Shown here piece by piece: positions 24,911 through 34,001 of a stretch of 57,393 bases of DNA; the first letter of the stretch is position 1; each line of letters begins with the position of its first letter. This DNA comes from Fibrobacter sp. UBA4375 (GTDB lineage Bacteria; Fibrobacterota; Fibrobacteria; Fibrobacterales; Fibrobacteraceae). The stretch lies in NCBI GenBank assembly GCA_002391195.1, contig DGRZ01000093.1:60633-118025 (forward strand), written 5' to 3'. The position numbers and the translations under genes are program-made. The notes below the pieces were generated by a model, which saw only the letters and a program-made list of their open reading frames with translations, made no database searches and was not told the DNA's origin.

Positions 24911-25861
24911 ATGAAACCACTTTGTCGCTACATAATTTTTGCCGCGGCCCTTTTAGGCATAGCCGGTTGCGCCTCTGCGCCCCCATCCCACGACGCGGAA
25001 CGCGCCAGGGCACGGGCAGGATACAGCGCGCTAGACTCCGAAACCAGTCCTGCGGCAAGCACCCCGTCTGTAACCTCGGCCCCTACCGCCGCTTACTCCG
25101 GAGTTTCTCGTCCCATACTGATGGCCTTACCCGCCGCCTCGGGTAAAGGCTCCTCCCCCATGGAGGTCGTTTCCAACAATCCCTTTGCCAAGGCCGTCAT
25201 GGAAGGTATTAACGAATACCTGACCGAAAGGGGCTACGAGGTGCGTTCCCTGGAAGGTTCCGAAGACCTGTCCAACCTAATCCAGATGCAGGGCGATATT
25301 TCTGGCAATGGCGACGATATGTCCTACATTGCAGGACTTGCCCTCGGCGCCGACGTCTATATCAAGTTCTCCGGCTCCATCAAGAACGACATGGTGAACG
25401 TCGAACTCTCCGCCTACGAAACCTCCACTGCCAGGCAGCTCGGTTCCAAGACAGGCATGGTCCAGAACCACGGGAACAGCAAGGACAAGCAGCGTTACCT
25501 GGTAATTTCTGCCGCCAAAAAGGCGCTCCCCGCCCTAGAAAAGACAATCCTCTCTTACTGGAACGAAGACGCCAAGAAAGGCGTCCAGTACAAGGTGGTC
25601 CTCCGGATTGGCGAAAGGTTCCAGGGGTCGGAACTAGAAGATCTGCAAGACCTGAGCATATCTTCCCTGAGAAGCACTTTCAAGTCTGTTCGAGTCAATA
25701 ACGTAACCGAAAGGACCATAGACATCATCGTCTATGCTGACCCCGAGGTTTATCCGGACGCCTACGCCGTCTATTCGGCCGTCAAAAGCGCCGTTTCCTC
25801 TTCTGCCCAAGCAAAGAAGAACAACATCGTCAACAAGCTTATCATTCTGGAACTGAACTAA
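24911..25861 (+). CDS. Cys-lipoprotein, DUF6175-like
   Basis: 316 residues. A lipobox (LLGIAGC, Cys about 20) is followed by a Ser/Thr/Ala/Pro linker and a globular part starting RPILMALPAASGKG. The stretch ISGNGDDMSYIAGLALGADV then YIKFSGSIKNDMVNVELSAY, where the protein is described as sensing whether a quantity is 'on' across helices and strands, resembles the DUF6175/TolB-N-like folds of outer-membrane lipoproteins; this is a weak match from memory. First of three genes in a row, 13 nt before the next start. Probably periplasmic side of the outer membrane. Function unknown. Confidence 0.75.
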   Translation: MKPLCRYIIFAAALLGIAGCASAPPSHDAERARARAGYSALDSETSPAASTPSVTSAPTAAYSGVSRPILMALPAASGKGSSPMEVVSNNPFAKAVMEGINEYLTERGYEVRSLEGSEDLSNLIQMQGDISGNGDDMSYIAGLALGADVYIKFSGSIKNDMVNVELSAYETSTARQLGSKTGMVQNHGNSKDKQRYLVISAAKKALPALEKTILSYWNEDAKKGVQYKVVLRIGERFQGSELEDLQDLSISSLRSTFKSVRVNNVTERTIDIIVYADPEVYPDAYAVYSAVKSAVSSSAQAKKNNIVNKLIILELN

Positions 25862-25874
25862 TCCGGCATTCCCC

Positions 25875-27083
25875 ATGTTTCCGAAAGTCCTCCTCATTTT
25901 CTTCGTTTTTGCCATAGCCGTTTCAGCCAAGGTTATTTCCTGGACCGGCTATTCCGAAGAATCTCAGGAGGCGGCTACGGAGGCGGCACGTGCGGGGGTT
26001 GCCAAACAGATTTCTGTACATATTGACGCCTCCACAAGCGTAACCCACAGCGAAACAACCCCCGACAACGGCAACTCCGAAATCGAAAAGAAAATCAAAA
26101 GCCAGAATTTTTCCAGATCAGACTTGCTTCTAAACGGAATCCGCATTCAGGTTCTACCCAAGGACGGCAAGCGTTTCGGAGCCACCGCCACCCTGGACCT
26201 GGACGAACTTCTTTCCAAGTACAGGTTCAAGCTGGAAACCCTCCAGCGCACAATCAACGAAACGGAAGCCAAGGCAAGGCAGGCCCTTGTAGAGCTGCGT
26301 TTTGTCGAAACGGACAGGCTGCTCGCCACAATCCCAGGAATCGTAAAATCCCAAGAGCCCATCCTGGAGGAAATGTCCTTATACACTCCTCTGGACAACT
26401 CCATGCGGCTCAAGACGGAATCCGCCGCCATACAGCAGGCACTGACGCTAGCCCTACGGCAGCTCCAGATTTCCGTTTCGAAGGAGGGCAACCCGCAAGA
26501 ACTCGGCCCGAAATCGAGCTTTCTCCTAACCGTAACCGTAGCGGGCCCCAAGGGGCCAATCCCCAATTTTCCACTCCTTATCGAAAACGGCGGAAAAGCC
26601 CTTGCAAATGCAGCTACCGACGCCCAAGGTGCAGCCACCTTCCAAATTCCGGCAAGCAACCTGACCCGCGGTTCCGGCGAAATCCTTATCCAACCGGCCA
26701 TTTCTGCAAACCAGCGCAACCTCGCGGGCCTTATGGCAACCAAGGTTCCCTACCAGGTTTCTTCTCCTGTATGCCCGCTAAATCTCACCTGCAACCAAGG
26801 GCCGTCGGCTTGCACCGCCGTAGCCGACCAGATTTCAAAACACTTCGGCCAGGTGGTGCAAGACAGGAGCGCCCAAACAGTCACCGTCCGTATCAAGTCT
26901 ACTTCCGAACGCACTCTGAAGAACATCACCAGCTATAAGGTCAGCCTTTCCCTTTCTTCGGGAACCAGGGAATGCAAATGGAGCGGAACTGGAGCCGGCA
27001 GGACAAAAGACGAAGCCCAGACCAACGCCCTGAAAAAGATGGACCTGGGCAGCTGTATCGAAACTCTTGAGGTTTGCCCATGA
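25875..27083 (+). CDS. Secreted protein with LPP20-like N-terminal domain
   Basis: 402 residues. A signal peptide (MFPKVLLIFFVFAIAVSAK) leads to VISWTGYSEESQEAATEAAR then AGVAKQISVHIDAS, the pattern of LPP20/FlgP-type domains (a helix of Ala-rich repeats then strands). The central part (about 130-220) is helical; residues about 225-300 look like an Ig-like domain (FLLTVTVAGPKGPIPNFPLL), and a Cys-containing C-terminal domain (four or more Cys) probably forms disulphides. It overlaps the next ORF by 4 nt at most. Likely periplasmic partner of its neighbours. Confidence 0.75.
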   Translation: MFPKVLLIFFVFAIAVSAKVISWTGYSEESQEAATEAARAGVAKQISVHIDASTSVTHSETTPDNGNSEIEKKIKSQNFSRSDLLLNGIRIQVLPKDGKRFGATATLDLDELLSKYRFKLETLQRTINETEAKARQALVELRFVETDRLLATIPGIVKSQEPILEEMSLYTPLDNSMRLKTESAAIQQALTLALRQLQISVSKEGNPQELGPKSSFLLTVTVAGPKGPIPNFPLLIENGGKALANAATDAQGAATFQIPASNLTRGSGEILIQPAISANQRNLAGLMATKVPYQVSSPVCPLNLTCNQGPSACTAVADQISKHFGQVVQDRSAQTVTVRIKSTSERTLKNITSYKVSLSLSSGTRECKWSGTGAGRTKDEAQTNALKKMDLGSCIETLEVCP

Positions 27084-28678
27084 AATGGATAAGCCAAAAG
27101 ATTTTCCAGTTTATGGGGACCGTCGTTCTCTGCCTCCCAATCTTTTCGATGGCAGAACCTTCCATTCTTCTTTCGACCATTTCAAAAGAAGAAATCCAGT
27201 CAAAATTAAAGCAGTTGCAAACTTACAGGGATCGAGATGATTTGGATTACGGAACACGCCAAAAGCTCACCGACCTGTGGAGCGAGGCCCAAGAAATCCA
27301 GGAAATGAACGACCGCTGTAGCGAGATTTCCCTATCCGAAGAACTGGACAGCGACTGCGATTCTTTTTACAGGGTAACTCTCCCCGAATTCGAAAACCAT
27401 TACCAGGAACTTACCGGAGAAATCCGCCTTAGCGGGACAAGGCTTGTCGCCAGCATCAAGGACAAGCGAGAAGCCATAGAAACTTGCTACAAGGCCATGC
27501 CATTGCACGGTTGGAGCCCGGAGCAATGGCTAAAAATGGAGGGCCAGGCTTCGCCGGAGCCACTTTCCGATGGCGTAGAAGTCGCCTATTACTTTGAAGT
27601 CGATAAGGACCCTCAGAAGTCCGGAGCCTGGAACCAGCAGGTGTCATTGTGGTACGAAGCCTGCCAAGAGGTCTTGTTCCGCAACAATGACAGGAACCAG
27701 CTTGCCCCCCTGTTCATAGATAAAATGAAAAGCAACTCAGAGGGAGAATACCTGGAATTCAAGCTCACGTCAAATAAAAAAGACTTCGACATATATCTAA
27801 AGAAGGGATTTTCTGCCACATACACGCTGAACGGCAAGGAGCTGTTCATATACAGCGTAGACGAAGACGTAAAATTGGGAACCCTTCTGCTCCAGACGCC
27901 CCACAGCAATTCTACCATGTATCTCCAGCTGCCTTCGGAGCGATACATCGGCAAACAGATTTATTCCGACCGAAAAATCAGGAAGGGGCTCGAAGGACAT
28001 ATCGTCTGGGGCAAATACAAAAAGCCAACCAAGGTTCAGACCTACAATTACAGCTATGAAGAAAACGAGCCGGCCTCAGACTACACATCCGACCAGAATA
28101 CCAATATTAACGAAGGGCCCAAAGTGCGGGATTACGGTTTTTATTTTCAGTTCAATACCGGTTTTGTCATGAGTTTCTTGAGCGCCTCTCAGGAACTAAA
28201 ACAGGAATTTGAAGGAACCATCAATCCTGACTCCACCGAAATGTTCACCTGGCCCATGACGGTCAAGTTGCGTTACTACGGCAGAGCTGGAGTTATCGGA
28301 ATTGGTACCGGCGTAGCACTTTCATGGCTAGTATCAGAAAGAACCCGAGAAAAGGAAGCCTACAGCAACGAGTCTGAGCCGGAATACAAGCTGCTCGATT
28401 TTTACTTTGCCCCGGTGGCCATGGCAGAAATGGCATTCGGAAGAGACGTTGAATTTGGCGCCAGGGGGCATTTCTTTTTCCACCCGGATAGACCCACCCT
28501 CATGCTGGGCGGCTATATCTCGCTTGGAGACGTCATGAACCTGGATATCGGCTGGGTCAGCATCGCCCACCGAAAATGGACCAACGCCTATCAAAATTCC
28601 AACGGAGCCTATGTCGGCCTGACTATTTCAATGCCAACCTACTCCCTTTATTCAACAGGCGAAGAGAAAAAGCATTAA
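27080..28678 (+). CDS. Secreted protein with probable outer-membrane beta-barrel end
   Basis: 532 residues from ATG 27080, with GAGG upstream; the ORF could also start at a TTG two codons earlier. A signal peptide (LCLPIFSMA) is followed by a helical N-terminal half with paired Cys and, from about residue 355, alternating aromatic strands (DYGFYFQFNTGFVMSFLSAS; PMTVKLRYYGRAGVIGIGTG) typical of a beta-barrel. The family is not recognised. It overlaps the preceding gene (ATGA type) and ends tail to tail, 4 nt overlapping, with the EAL gene on the other strand. Confidence 0.7.
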   Translation: MKWISQKIFQFMGTVVLCLPIFSMAEPSILLSTISKEEIQSKLKQLQTYRDRDDLDYGTRQKLTDLWSEAQEIQEMNDRCSEISLSEELDSDCDSFYRVTLPEFENHYQELTGEIRLSGTRLVASIKDKREAIETCYKAMPLHGWSPEQWLKMEGQASPEPLSDGVEVAYYFEVDKDPQKSGAWNQQVSLWYEACQEVLFRNNDRNQLAPLFIDKMKSNSEGEYLEFKLTSNKKDFDIYLKKGFSATYTLNGKELFIYSVDEDVKLGTLLLQTPHSNSTMYLQLPSERYIGKQIYSDRKIRKGLEGHIVWGKYKKPTKVQTYNYSYEENEPASDYTSDQNTNINEGPKVRDYGFYFQFNTGFVMSFLSASQELKQEFEGTINPDSTEMFTWPMTVKLRYYGRAGVIGIGTGVALSWLVSERTREKEAYSNESEPEYKLLDFYFAPVAMAEMAFGRDVEFGARGHFFFHPDRPTLMLGGYISLGDVMNLDIGWVSIAHRKWTNAYQNSNGAYVGLTISMPTYSLYSTGEEKKH

Positions 28679-30330
28679 GCCTCGATATACTTTTCCATAA
28701 AATCCTTCACCGGAAGCGGCTTGGAATAGTAATACCCCTGCAGGCTCTTGATCTTGAAACGGAGCAAGTAATCCCGCATTTCGGCGGTCTCGATACCTTC
28801 TGCCGTCACCGACGACGAGAAAGAATTGGCCAGCTCCGAAATGAACCGCACCGTGTTCTGGTCCGAAGAATCCTTCTCGATGTTTATGACAAAGCTGCGG
28901 TCGATCTTCACTGTGGAAACAGGCAGTTCCCGCAAGATACCGAGAGAACTGAACCCCGTGCCGAAATCGTCCAGAGCCACCTTGACGCCATGCTCCCGAA
29001 GGGCCGTAAATATCTCCTTCAAGAGCGAAATGTCTAGCATACGGCAGCGCTCCGTAATTTCAAGGCAGAGATTCTGGGGCGGATACCCCGTCTCCTTGAG
29101 AATGGCCAGCACGTCTTCTACAAAATCACGATTTTCCAGCTGGGTATAGGACAGGTTCACGTTCACCACGAATCCCGGATAACGCCTGAGGAACTTCTTC
29201 GCATCTTTTAATGCCGTACGCAAGATCCACCGGCCAAGCTCCGGGAAAAGATTGTCACGCTCCAGCACCTCCACGAATTCTAGCGGAGAGACGATTCCAT
29301 ATTCGTCATTTTTCCAGCGGATCAGGGATTCCGCTCCGGTAATCATCTCGGTTTCTGCATCTACGATAGGCTGGTAACAGAGGAAAAATCCTTCGCAGTT
29401 GTTCACAATACTGTTGCGGATTACATTCAGGCGCTCAATGGCAAAGCGCTTGTCTTCGCTGACGCTGTTCTTAAGCACATAGAGTTCGCCCAAATGGTTA
29501 ATCTTGGACTCATAATAGGCGAAACGGAGACACGAATAAACCGTTTCTACGGACACGTCAAACCGTTCCAGGTTGATGGCGCCCGCCACAAAGGAAAGCA
29601 CCACATGTTGGCCATCCACTATCAGGTCGTGAATACAGTTGTACTGTATCCGCTTGTAAAGGTTCTTGAGGTCTTCGGAGGTGGCGTTCTTGCACACGAT
29701 GGCAAACTTGGTGCCGTCCATGCGGTACCACTCTCCCATATCAAAAGCTTCCACCTTGATCATCTTGGCGAATTCCTGCAGCACCCGGTTCCCGAAGGTG
29801 TAGCCGTAAATTTCATTCAGGTGCGAAAACTCCGAAAGGCCCAGCATCATCACCTGGAGTTTTTCCCCTTTCCAGGTAGAAGAGCGCAGGTCATCCATAA
29901 AACCATAAAGGCTCCTGGTATTGGTAACATCGTCAAAATAACTCAGGGCGTCATTGTTCCTGACAACGCCACCAAAAAACGAAGGTTTTCCATGCTCATC
30001 ACACAACACCACACCACGACAGGTGCACACCACATACTGGCCACCCTTATTCTTGACTCGGTATTGTTCGTTGTGATAAGCGCCAACCCCATCAAAAAGC
30101 CCCCTAACTCTTTCCTCGAACCCTAGACGATCTTCAGGGTGAATCTTTTTCATCCAACAGGTCAGGGCATCCTGCATGTACTCTTCAGGCAGGTCAAAGT
30201 AATCCACCGCCTCCTTGGACCATCGTGTCCAATTTGATTCGATATGGGTAACATAGGTATACGCTCCATTCGCCAAAATGGATAGCGCATGGTAGAGAGA
30301 ATCTATTCTTACTTTTATTCCTTCATCCAT
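28675..30330 (-). CDS. PAS, degenerate GGDEF and EAL protein, c-di-GMP phosphodiesterase
   Basis: 551 residues. A PAS-like sensor (about 15-125; IHPEDRLGFEERV, EQYRVKNKGGQYVV) precedes a GGDEF fold (about 135-265) in which the GGDEF motif reads MDGTKF, so no cyclase activity is expected; it may bind GTP. The EAL domain (about 300-545) keeps ITGAESLIRW, VNVNLSYTQLE, ITERCRM, ALDDFGTGFSSLGIL (both Asp) and VKIDRSFV, consistent with hydrolysis of c-di-GMP. No membrane helix. Start ATG 30330 has AAGGAG upstream and lies 11 nt after the cyclase gene, so the two form an operon. Confidence 0.92.
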   Translation of the reverse strand: MDEGIKVRIDSLYHALSILANGAYTYVTHIESNWTRWSKEAVDYFDLPEEYMQDALTCWMKKIHPEDRLGFEERVRGLFDGVGAYHNEQYRVKNKGGQYVVCTCRGVVLCDEHGKPSFFGGVVRNNDALSYFDDVTNTRSLYGFMDDLRSSTWKGEKLQVMMLGLSEFSHLNEIYGYTFGNRVLQEFAKMIKVEAFDMGEWYRMDGTKFAIVCKNATSEDLKNLYKRIQYNCIHDLIVDGQHVVLSFVAGAINLERFDVSVETVYSCLRFAYYESKINHLGELYVLKNSVSEDKRFAIERLNVIRNSIVNNCEGFFLCYQPIVDAETEMITGAESLIRWKNDEYGIVSPLEFVEVLERDNLFPELGRWILRTALKDAKKFLRRYPGFVVNVNLSYTQLENRDFVEDVLAILKETGYPPQNLCLEITERCRMLDISLLKEIFTALREHGVKVALDDFGTGFSSLGILRELPVSTVKIDRSFVINIEKDSSDQNTVRFISELANSFSSSVTAEGIETAEMRDYLLRFKIKSLQGYYYSKPLPVKDFMEKYIEA

Positions 30331-30341
30331 CTCTCGTCTCC

Positions 30342-32180
30342 TTATGCCTGAAACACCTGATTTCGTCCGTTTTCCTTGGCCTTGTAAAGGGCCTGGTCCA
30401 CACGGACATAGGCCGAGTCGGCAGATTCGCCCTCCTGGATTTTCACCACGCCAACGCTTACGCTACGGTGACCCGCCTTTTCGAATTCCATTTCATTGAA
30501 GGCCTTGCGAACTTTTTCTGCAAAATCAAGAGCCTTTTCAATAGGTGTCTCACGCAAAAGCACCATAAATTCTTCGCCGCCCCAACGACCAATAGGCGAT
30601 TTCACCGTTAAAATCGATTCCCGCAGTCCACGGCTGGTTTCATCAAAATCATCGTCGTCTTCCATCACCCTGTAATCCGATGAGTCTATTCCCGAAAGCC
30701 CCGTTTCATCCACCGTCTTTTTCAAAACGTTGGAGATGCCGATAATGACGTTGTCCCCCTCCTTGTGGCCGTAGGTGTCGTTAATCTTCTTGAAATTGTC
30801 AATATCCATCATCACAAGGCATGCAGGCGTTTTTTCCGCTATGCATTCCTTGATGCAGCGCTGGATTTCGCCACGGTTGAACAAATGCGAAAGGGGGTCC
30901 GTAATGGCCATCAGGGACAGCTTCGCATTTGCCTGCGCCAGTTCCTGAGTAGCGGCATCGATAAAGGTGGCAAGGCGGTTAATCATGGAAACCTGGCCCG
31001 AAAACGAGTCCTCCGCCATATCAAACTTGTGACTATCGTCGCCATCGCCTTCACGCATGGCGGCAATCACCAGCGTCACGTTGTGCTGGTTTACAAAACC
31101 GTTAGTCCTCAAAAATTCGCCGGCGGTGTAAAAGCCCGATGTAGGGGCGATACTCTGAAACGGAAGAGTTTCGTTGCTGATTTCTTCTTTTCCCCAAAAA
31201 GAACGACGGGCCGCACAGGAAAAGACCTTGATGATATCGGGCTTGAACTCCCCTATTTTTTTACCATCCTTGCGAATACAGTCCAAGATTGTCCAGGGGT
31301 CGCCATAGGCAAGGCGGGCCTTGACATTCTCGTCAATGTCCGAGGTCATGACCAGAGTGCCGTCTTCGTTGCAATGGACAGGGGCCCGGAGAATATCTAT
31401 GCCGTTGTGCTTGTAAAAGAATGGGAATTCCAGCGTATTGGCGAAAAAATGTTCGTCATTCAAGATTTTCAAATAGCGGTAATAGATTTCGTAAGCGGGC
31501 TTGCCGTCCAGTTCAAACAGCAGGGCATTTTGCGCCTTTGTTACCAGGAATTCCCTGCCGAGGGGTTTCCAGCCAGCGATATGCGTGGTGTAGATATGTA
31601 AGTCTTCGCCTCCTATCAAAAGGACAAGGATTCCCCGTTCCGAATACCCCCCTACATTCGAAAAGACGCAGGCATCGTTCTTGGACAGGTCCGGGTTAAA
31701 GGCACCTCCGCCAAAAATGGCTATCGATTCATCTACATCGTGGAGTGCATCGCAAAGAGGCGACAGGGACATTCCCCGAATAGTCAATTGCAGCTCCACC
31801 CCCTTGACCCAGGGATTTTCCTTGACTTCCCGCTTGATATTTTCCACTACTTCCAGCGCTGTTTCGCCATTCAGGGTGTACTGCAACAGCTTCACCTTCG
31901 TAGAGGGCTTTTCCAAAATGGTACAGACTACGGATATGGTTGTAGAGGACAATCTTCCTTCTATGATGTTTCCGTTGGTGGAACAACCCATACAGATGGC
32001 GTGGGGGATGGTCCTTGTGATGACATTGCTGACCAGTTCCATCTGCCCCCGGTCCAGGGAATCGGAATATATCTGGAAAACAACATTAGAACAGCTCTTT
32101 GACTTGTACCAAAGGCGAACCTTTTCGAGATCCCGAGTCAGGGACGTGATACTGTGGTAATCAAACTGGAACTGTTTCAT
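30342..32180 (-). CDS. FIST-domain diguanylate cyclase
   Basis: 612 residues from ATG 32180 (a TTG six codons upstream is less likely). The first 380 residues are FIST_N and FIST_C, a small-ligand sensor (CSNVVFQIYSDS, AICMGCSTNGNI, SLSPLCDALHD). The GGDEF domain (about 435-610) has MDIDNFKKINDTYGHKEGDN and an intact RWGGEEFMVLL (GGEEF), so it should make c-di-GMP. Odd: an acidic insertion of about 30 residues (around VMEDDDDFDETSRG) sits before the active site, and the RxxD product-inhibition site is absent. Paired with the phosphodiesterase 11 nt downstream. Confidence 0.92.
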   Translation of the reverse strand: MKQFQFDYHSITSLTRDLEKVRLWYKSKSCSNVVFQIYSDSLDRGQMELVSNVITRTIPHAICMGCSTNGNIIEGRLSSTTISVVCTILEKPSTKVKLLQYTLNGETALEVVENIKREVKENPWVKGVELQLTIRGMSLSPLCDALHDVDESIAIFGGGAFNPDLSKNDACVFSNVGGYSERGILVLLIGGEDLHIYTTHIAGWKPLGREFLVTKAQNALLFELDGKPAYEIYYRYLKILNDEHFFANTLEFPFFYKHNGIDILRAPVHCNEDGTLVMTSDIDENVKARLAYGDPWTILDCIRKDGKKIGEFKPDIIKVFSCAARRSFWGKEEISNETLPFQSIAPTSGFYTAGEFLRTNGFVNQHNVTLVIAAMREGDGDDSHKFDMAEDSFSGQVSMINRLATFIDAATQELAQANAKLSLMAITDPLSHLFNRGEIQRCIKECIAEKTPACLVMMDIDNFKKINDTYGHKEGDNVIIGISNVLKKTVDETGLSGIDSSDYRVMEDDDDFDETSRGLRESILTVKSPIGRWGGEEFMVLLRETPIEKALDFAEKVRKAFNEMEFEKAGHRSVSVGVVKIQEGESADSAYVRVDQALYKAKENGRNQVFQA

Positions 32181-32345
32181 CTCGCTACCGCCGAGCAAGC
32201 TTTATATAGAAGATACCTTTAAAATCATTAGTTTACTCATAAAAAAACGGGTTCTTTGCTCCAACTTGGAATAATCTTCAAGAAAACACACAGCCATTTT
32301 TCGGCATTTTCTCTTCTTTTTGAATATTTCAAGCGAAAATCTTCG

Positions 32346-32351
32346 TATATT
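32346..32351 (+). promoter_or_regulatory. TATATT -10 element before the NfeD gene
   Basis: TATATT lies 6 nt before ATG 32358; no -35 is seen at 17 nt and no Shine-Dalgarno fits between. It suggests a leaderless transcript. Confidence 0.5.
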
Positions 32352-32357
32352 GAGAGT

Positions 32358-33944
32358 ATGAGCAAGTTTTTTAGTCTTTTTTCAGCAATCCTGTTGTTCG
32401 TCTCCCTAGCAGCGGCAGATACCACCGCAGTGGCTACCGATTCCGCCAAGACCAGCTCCACAGACACTGTGGTTCTTGACACCGACAAGGCCAAAGTTCC
32501 CGACATCCAGGAACTCAAGAAGAAACACGCCGTATGGATCAAACTGGAAGGCGACGTAGAGCCTTCCATGTACGATTTCTGCGCCAGGGCCATCAACGAC
32601 GCCCTCAAGGAAAAGCCGGACTACATCGTCTTTGAAATCAACACCTTCGGAGGCCGCCTGGATGCCGCCTTCGACCTGGTGGACACCATCATGGCGGTCA
32701 AGGGTCCCGAAACCATCGCCCTGGTGAAAAAGAAGGCCATCAGTGCAGGCAGCCTCATTGCTCTCGCCTGCAAGAAACTTTACATGCTTGAAGCCACCAC
32801 CATCGGGGACTGTGCGCCAATCGTGCAGGGTGGCGACGGCACACCGCAAATCGTAGGCGAAAAAATCCAGTCGCCCCTGCGGGCAAAATTCAGGAACCTG
32901 GCCCAGCGTAACGGCTACCCGGAACTCTTGAGTTCCGCCTTCGTGACACCGGAACTGGAAGTGCTCGAGCTCACCGCCAAGCTGGACAAGGGCAAAAAGA
33001 CGGAACGAGATACCACCCTCATTATCGAAGGGCAGAAGTACGCCGTGCTGGATAGTGCAAGCAAGGCCTTCTGGGGCGCCCCCAAGATTCTCGTAAAAGA
33101 AGGCGAGCTCTTGACCATGACCGACCAGGAAGCCCAGGAACTAGGGTTCTCCAAAGGCACTTTCAAGGACCGTAACGAATTTGAAACCACCCTCGCCATC
33201 GAAAGCCGCAGCGAAGTAGAAACCACTCTCGGCGAAGACATCGCCTCGGCCATTGCCGCTATTTCGGGAATCCTTTTGATTCTCGGTTTCGGTGCCCTCT
33301 ACATCGAGTTCAAGACACCGGGATTTGGGCTGTTCGGAGTTATCGGCCTAATCCTCATCGGCATCGTGTTCCTGGGGCAGTTCGCCCCCCAGCTAGATGG
33401 CTATATCCCGGCCATTCTGCTTGTGGCCGGCGTGGTACTGTTCCTGGTAGAAATCTTCGTGATGCCGGGAACGTTCCTGTTCGGCATAGGCGGTATCATC
33501 TGCATGATTCTGGCTCTTGCGTTGAGCTTTTCACCGGAGGAAATTCCGGAGTTCGTCCCCGAGACCGTAGAGACCACCTTCGACGCCACTCCCTGGCTGT
33601 TCGGGCTGTTTTATATGCTAGCTTGTGCAGCTATTGCGCTAGTGTTCCCCATCGCCGCCAGCAAGTACCTGATACCGCTCTTGCCCGAAGGCTGGACTCC
33701 CATGCTCAAGACGGACCTGGAGACCGCCGCCTCCCCCACTGAAGCCGTGCAGGAAATTGCCGTAGGTGCCGTCGGAGAAGCCAAGACATTCTTACGCCCC
33801 GTAGGCCAAGCCAGCTTTACCATGCCCGATGGCAACACCAAGCTCTTTGACGTTCAGACCCACGGTGAAATCATCGAGGCCGGCACAAAAGTAAAGGTGG
33901 AATCCGTGCAAGAAGGGCATATTTGGGTGGTGCTGGACAATTAA
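32358..33944 (+). CDS. NfeD-family membrane-bound ClpP-class serine protease
   Basis: 528 residues from ATG 32358, where a signal peptide begins (MSKFFSLFSAILLFVSLAAA); upstream codons in frame are non-coding. The protease domain (about 50-230) has the ClpP-class serine in KKAISAGSLIALAC (about residue 129). Four or more membrane helices (about 300-430) and a C-terminal NfeD OB domain (residues about 470-525) follow. NfeD1b proteases work with flotillin- or stomatin-like proteins, and floA is 57 nt downstream. Role: membrane-quality control, inferred from the family. Confidence 0.93.
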   Translation: MSKFFSLFSAILLFVSLAAADTTAVATDSAKTSSTDTVVLDTDKAKVPDIQELKKKHAVWIKLEGDVEPSMYDFCARAINDALKEKPDYIVFEINTFGGRLDAAFDLVDTIMAVKGPETIALVKKKAISAGSLIALACKKLYMLEATTIGDCAPIVQGGDGTPQIVGEKIQSPLRAKFRNLAQRNGYPELLSSAFVTPELEVLELTAKLDKGKKTERDTTLIIEGQKYAVLDSASKAFWGAPKILVKEGELLTMTDQEAQELGFSKGTFKDRNEFETTLAIESRSEVETTLGEDIASAIAAISGILLILGFGALYIEFKTPGFGLFGVIGLILIGIVFLGQFAPQLDGYIPAILLVAGVVLFLVEIFVMPGTFLFGIGGIICMILALALSFSPEEIPEFVPETVETTFDATPWLFGLFYMLACAAIALVFPIAASKYLIPLLPEGWTPMLKTDLETAASPTEAVQEIAVGAVGEAKTFLRPVGQASFTMPDGNTKLFDVQTHGEIIEAGTKVKVESVQEGHIWVVLDN

Positions 33945-34001
33945 GATTTCGGCATTCGATATACTGAATTAAATTTTGAAATAAAATACCGGAGAAAAAC
34001 C

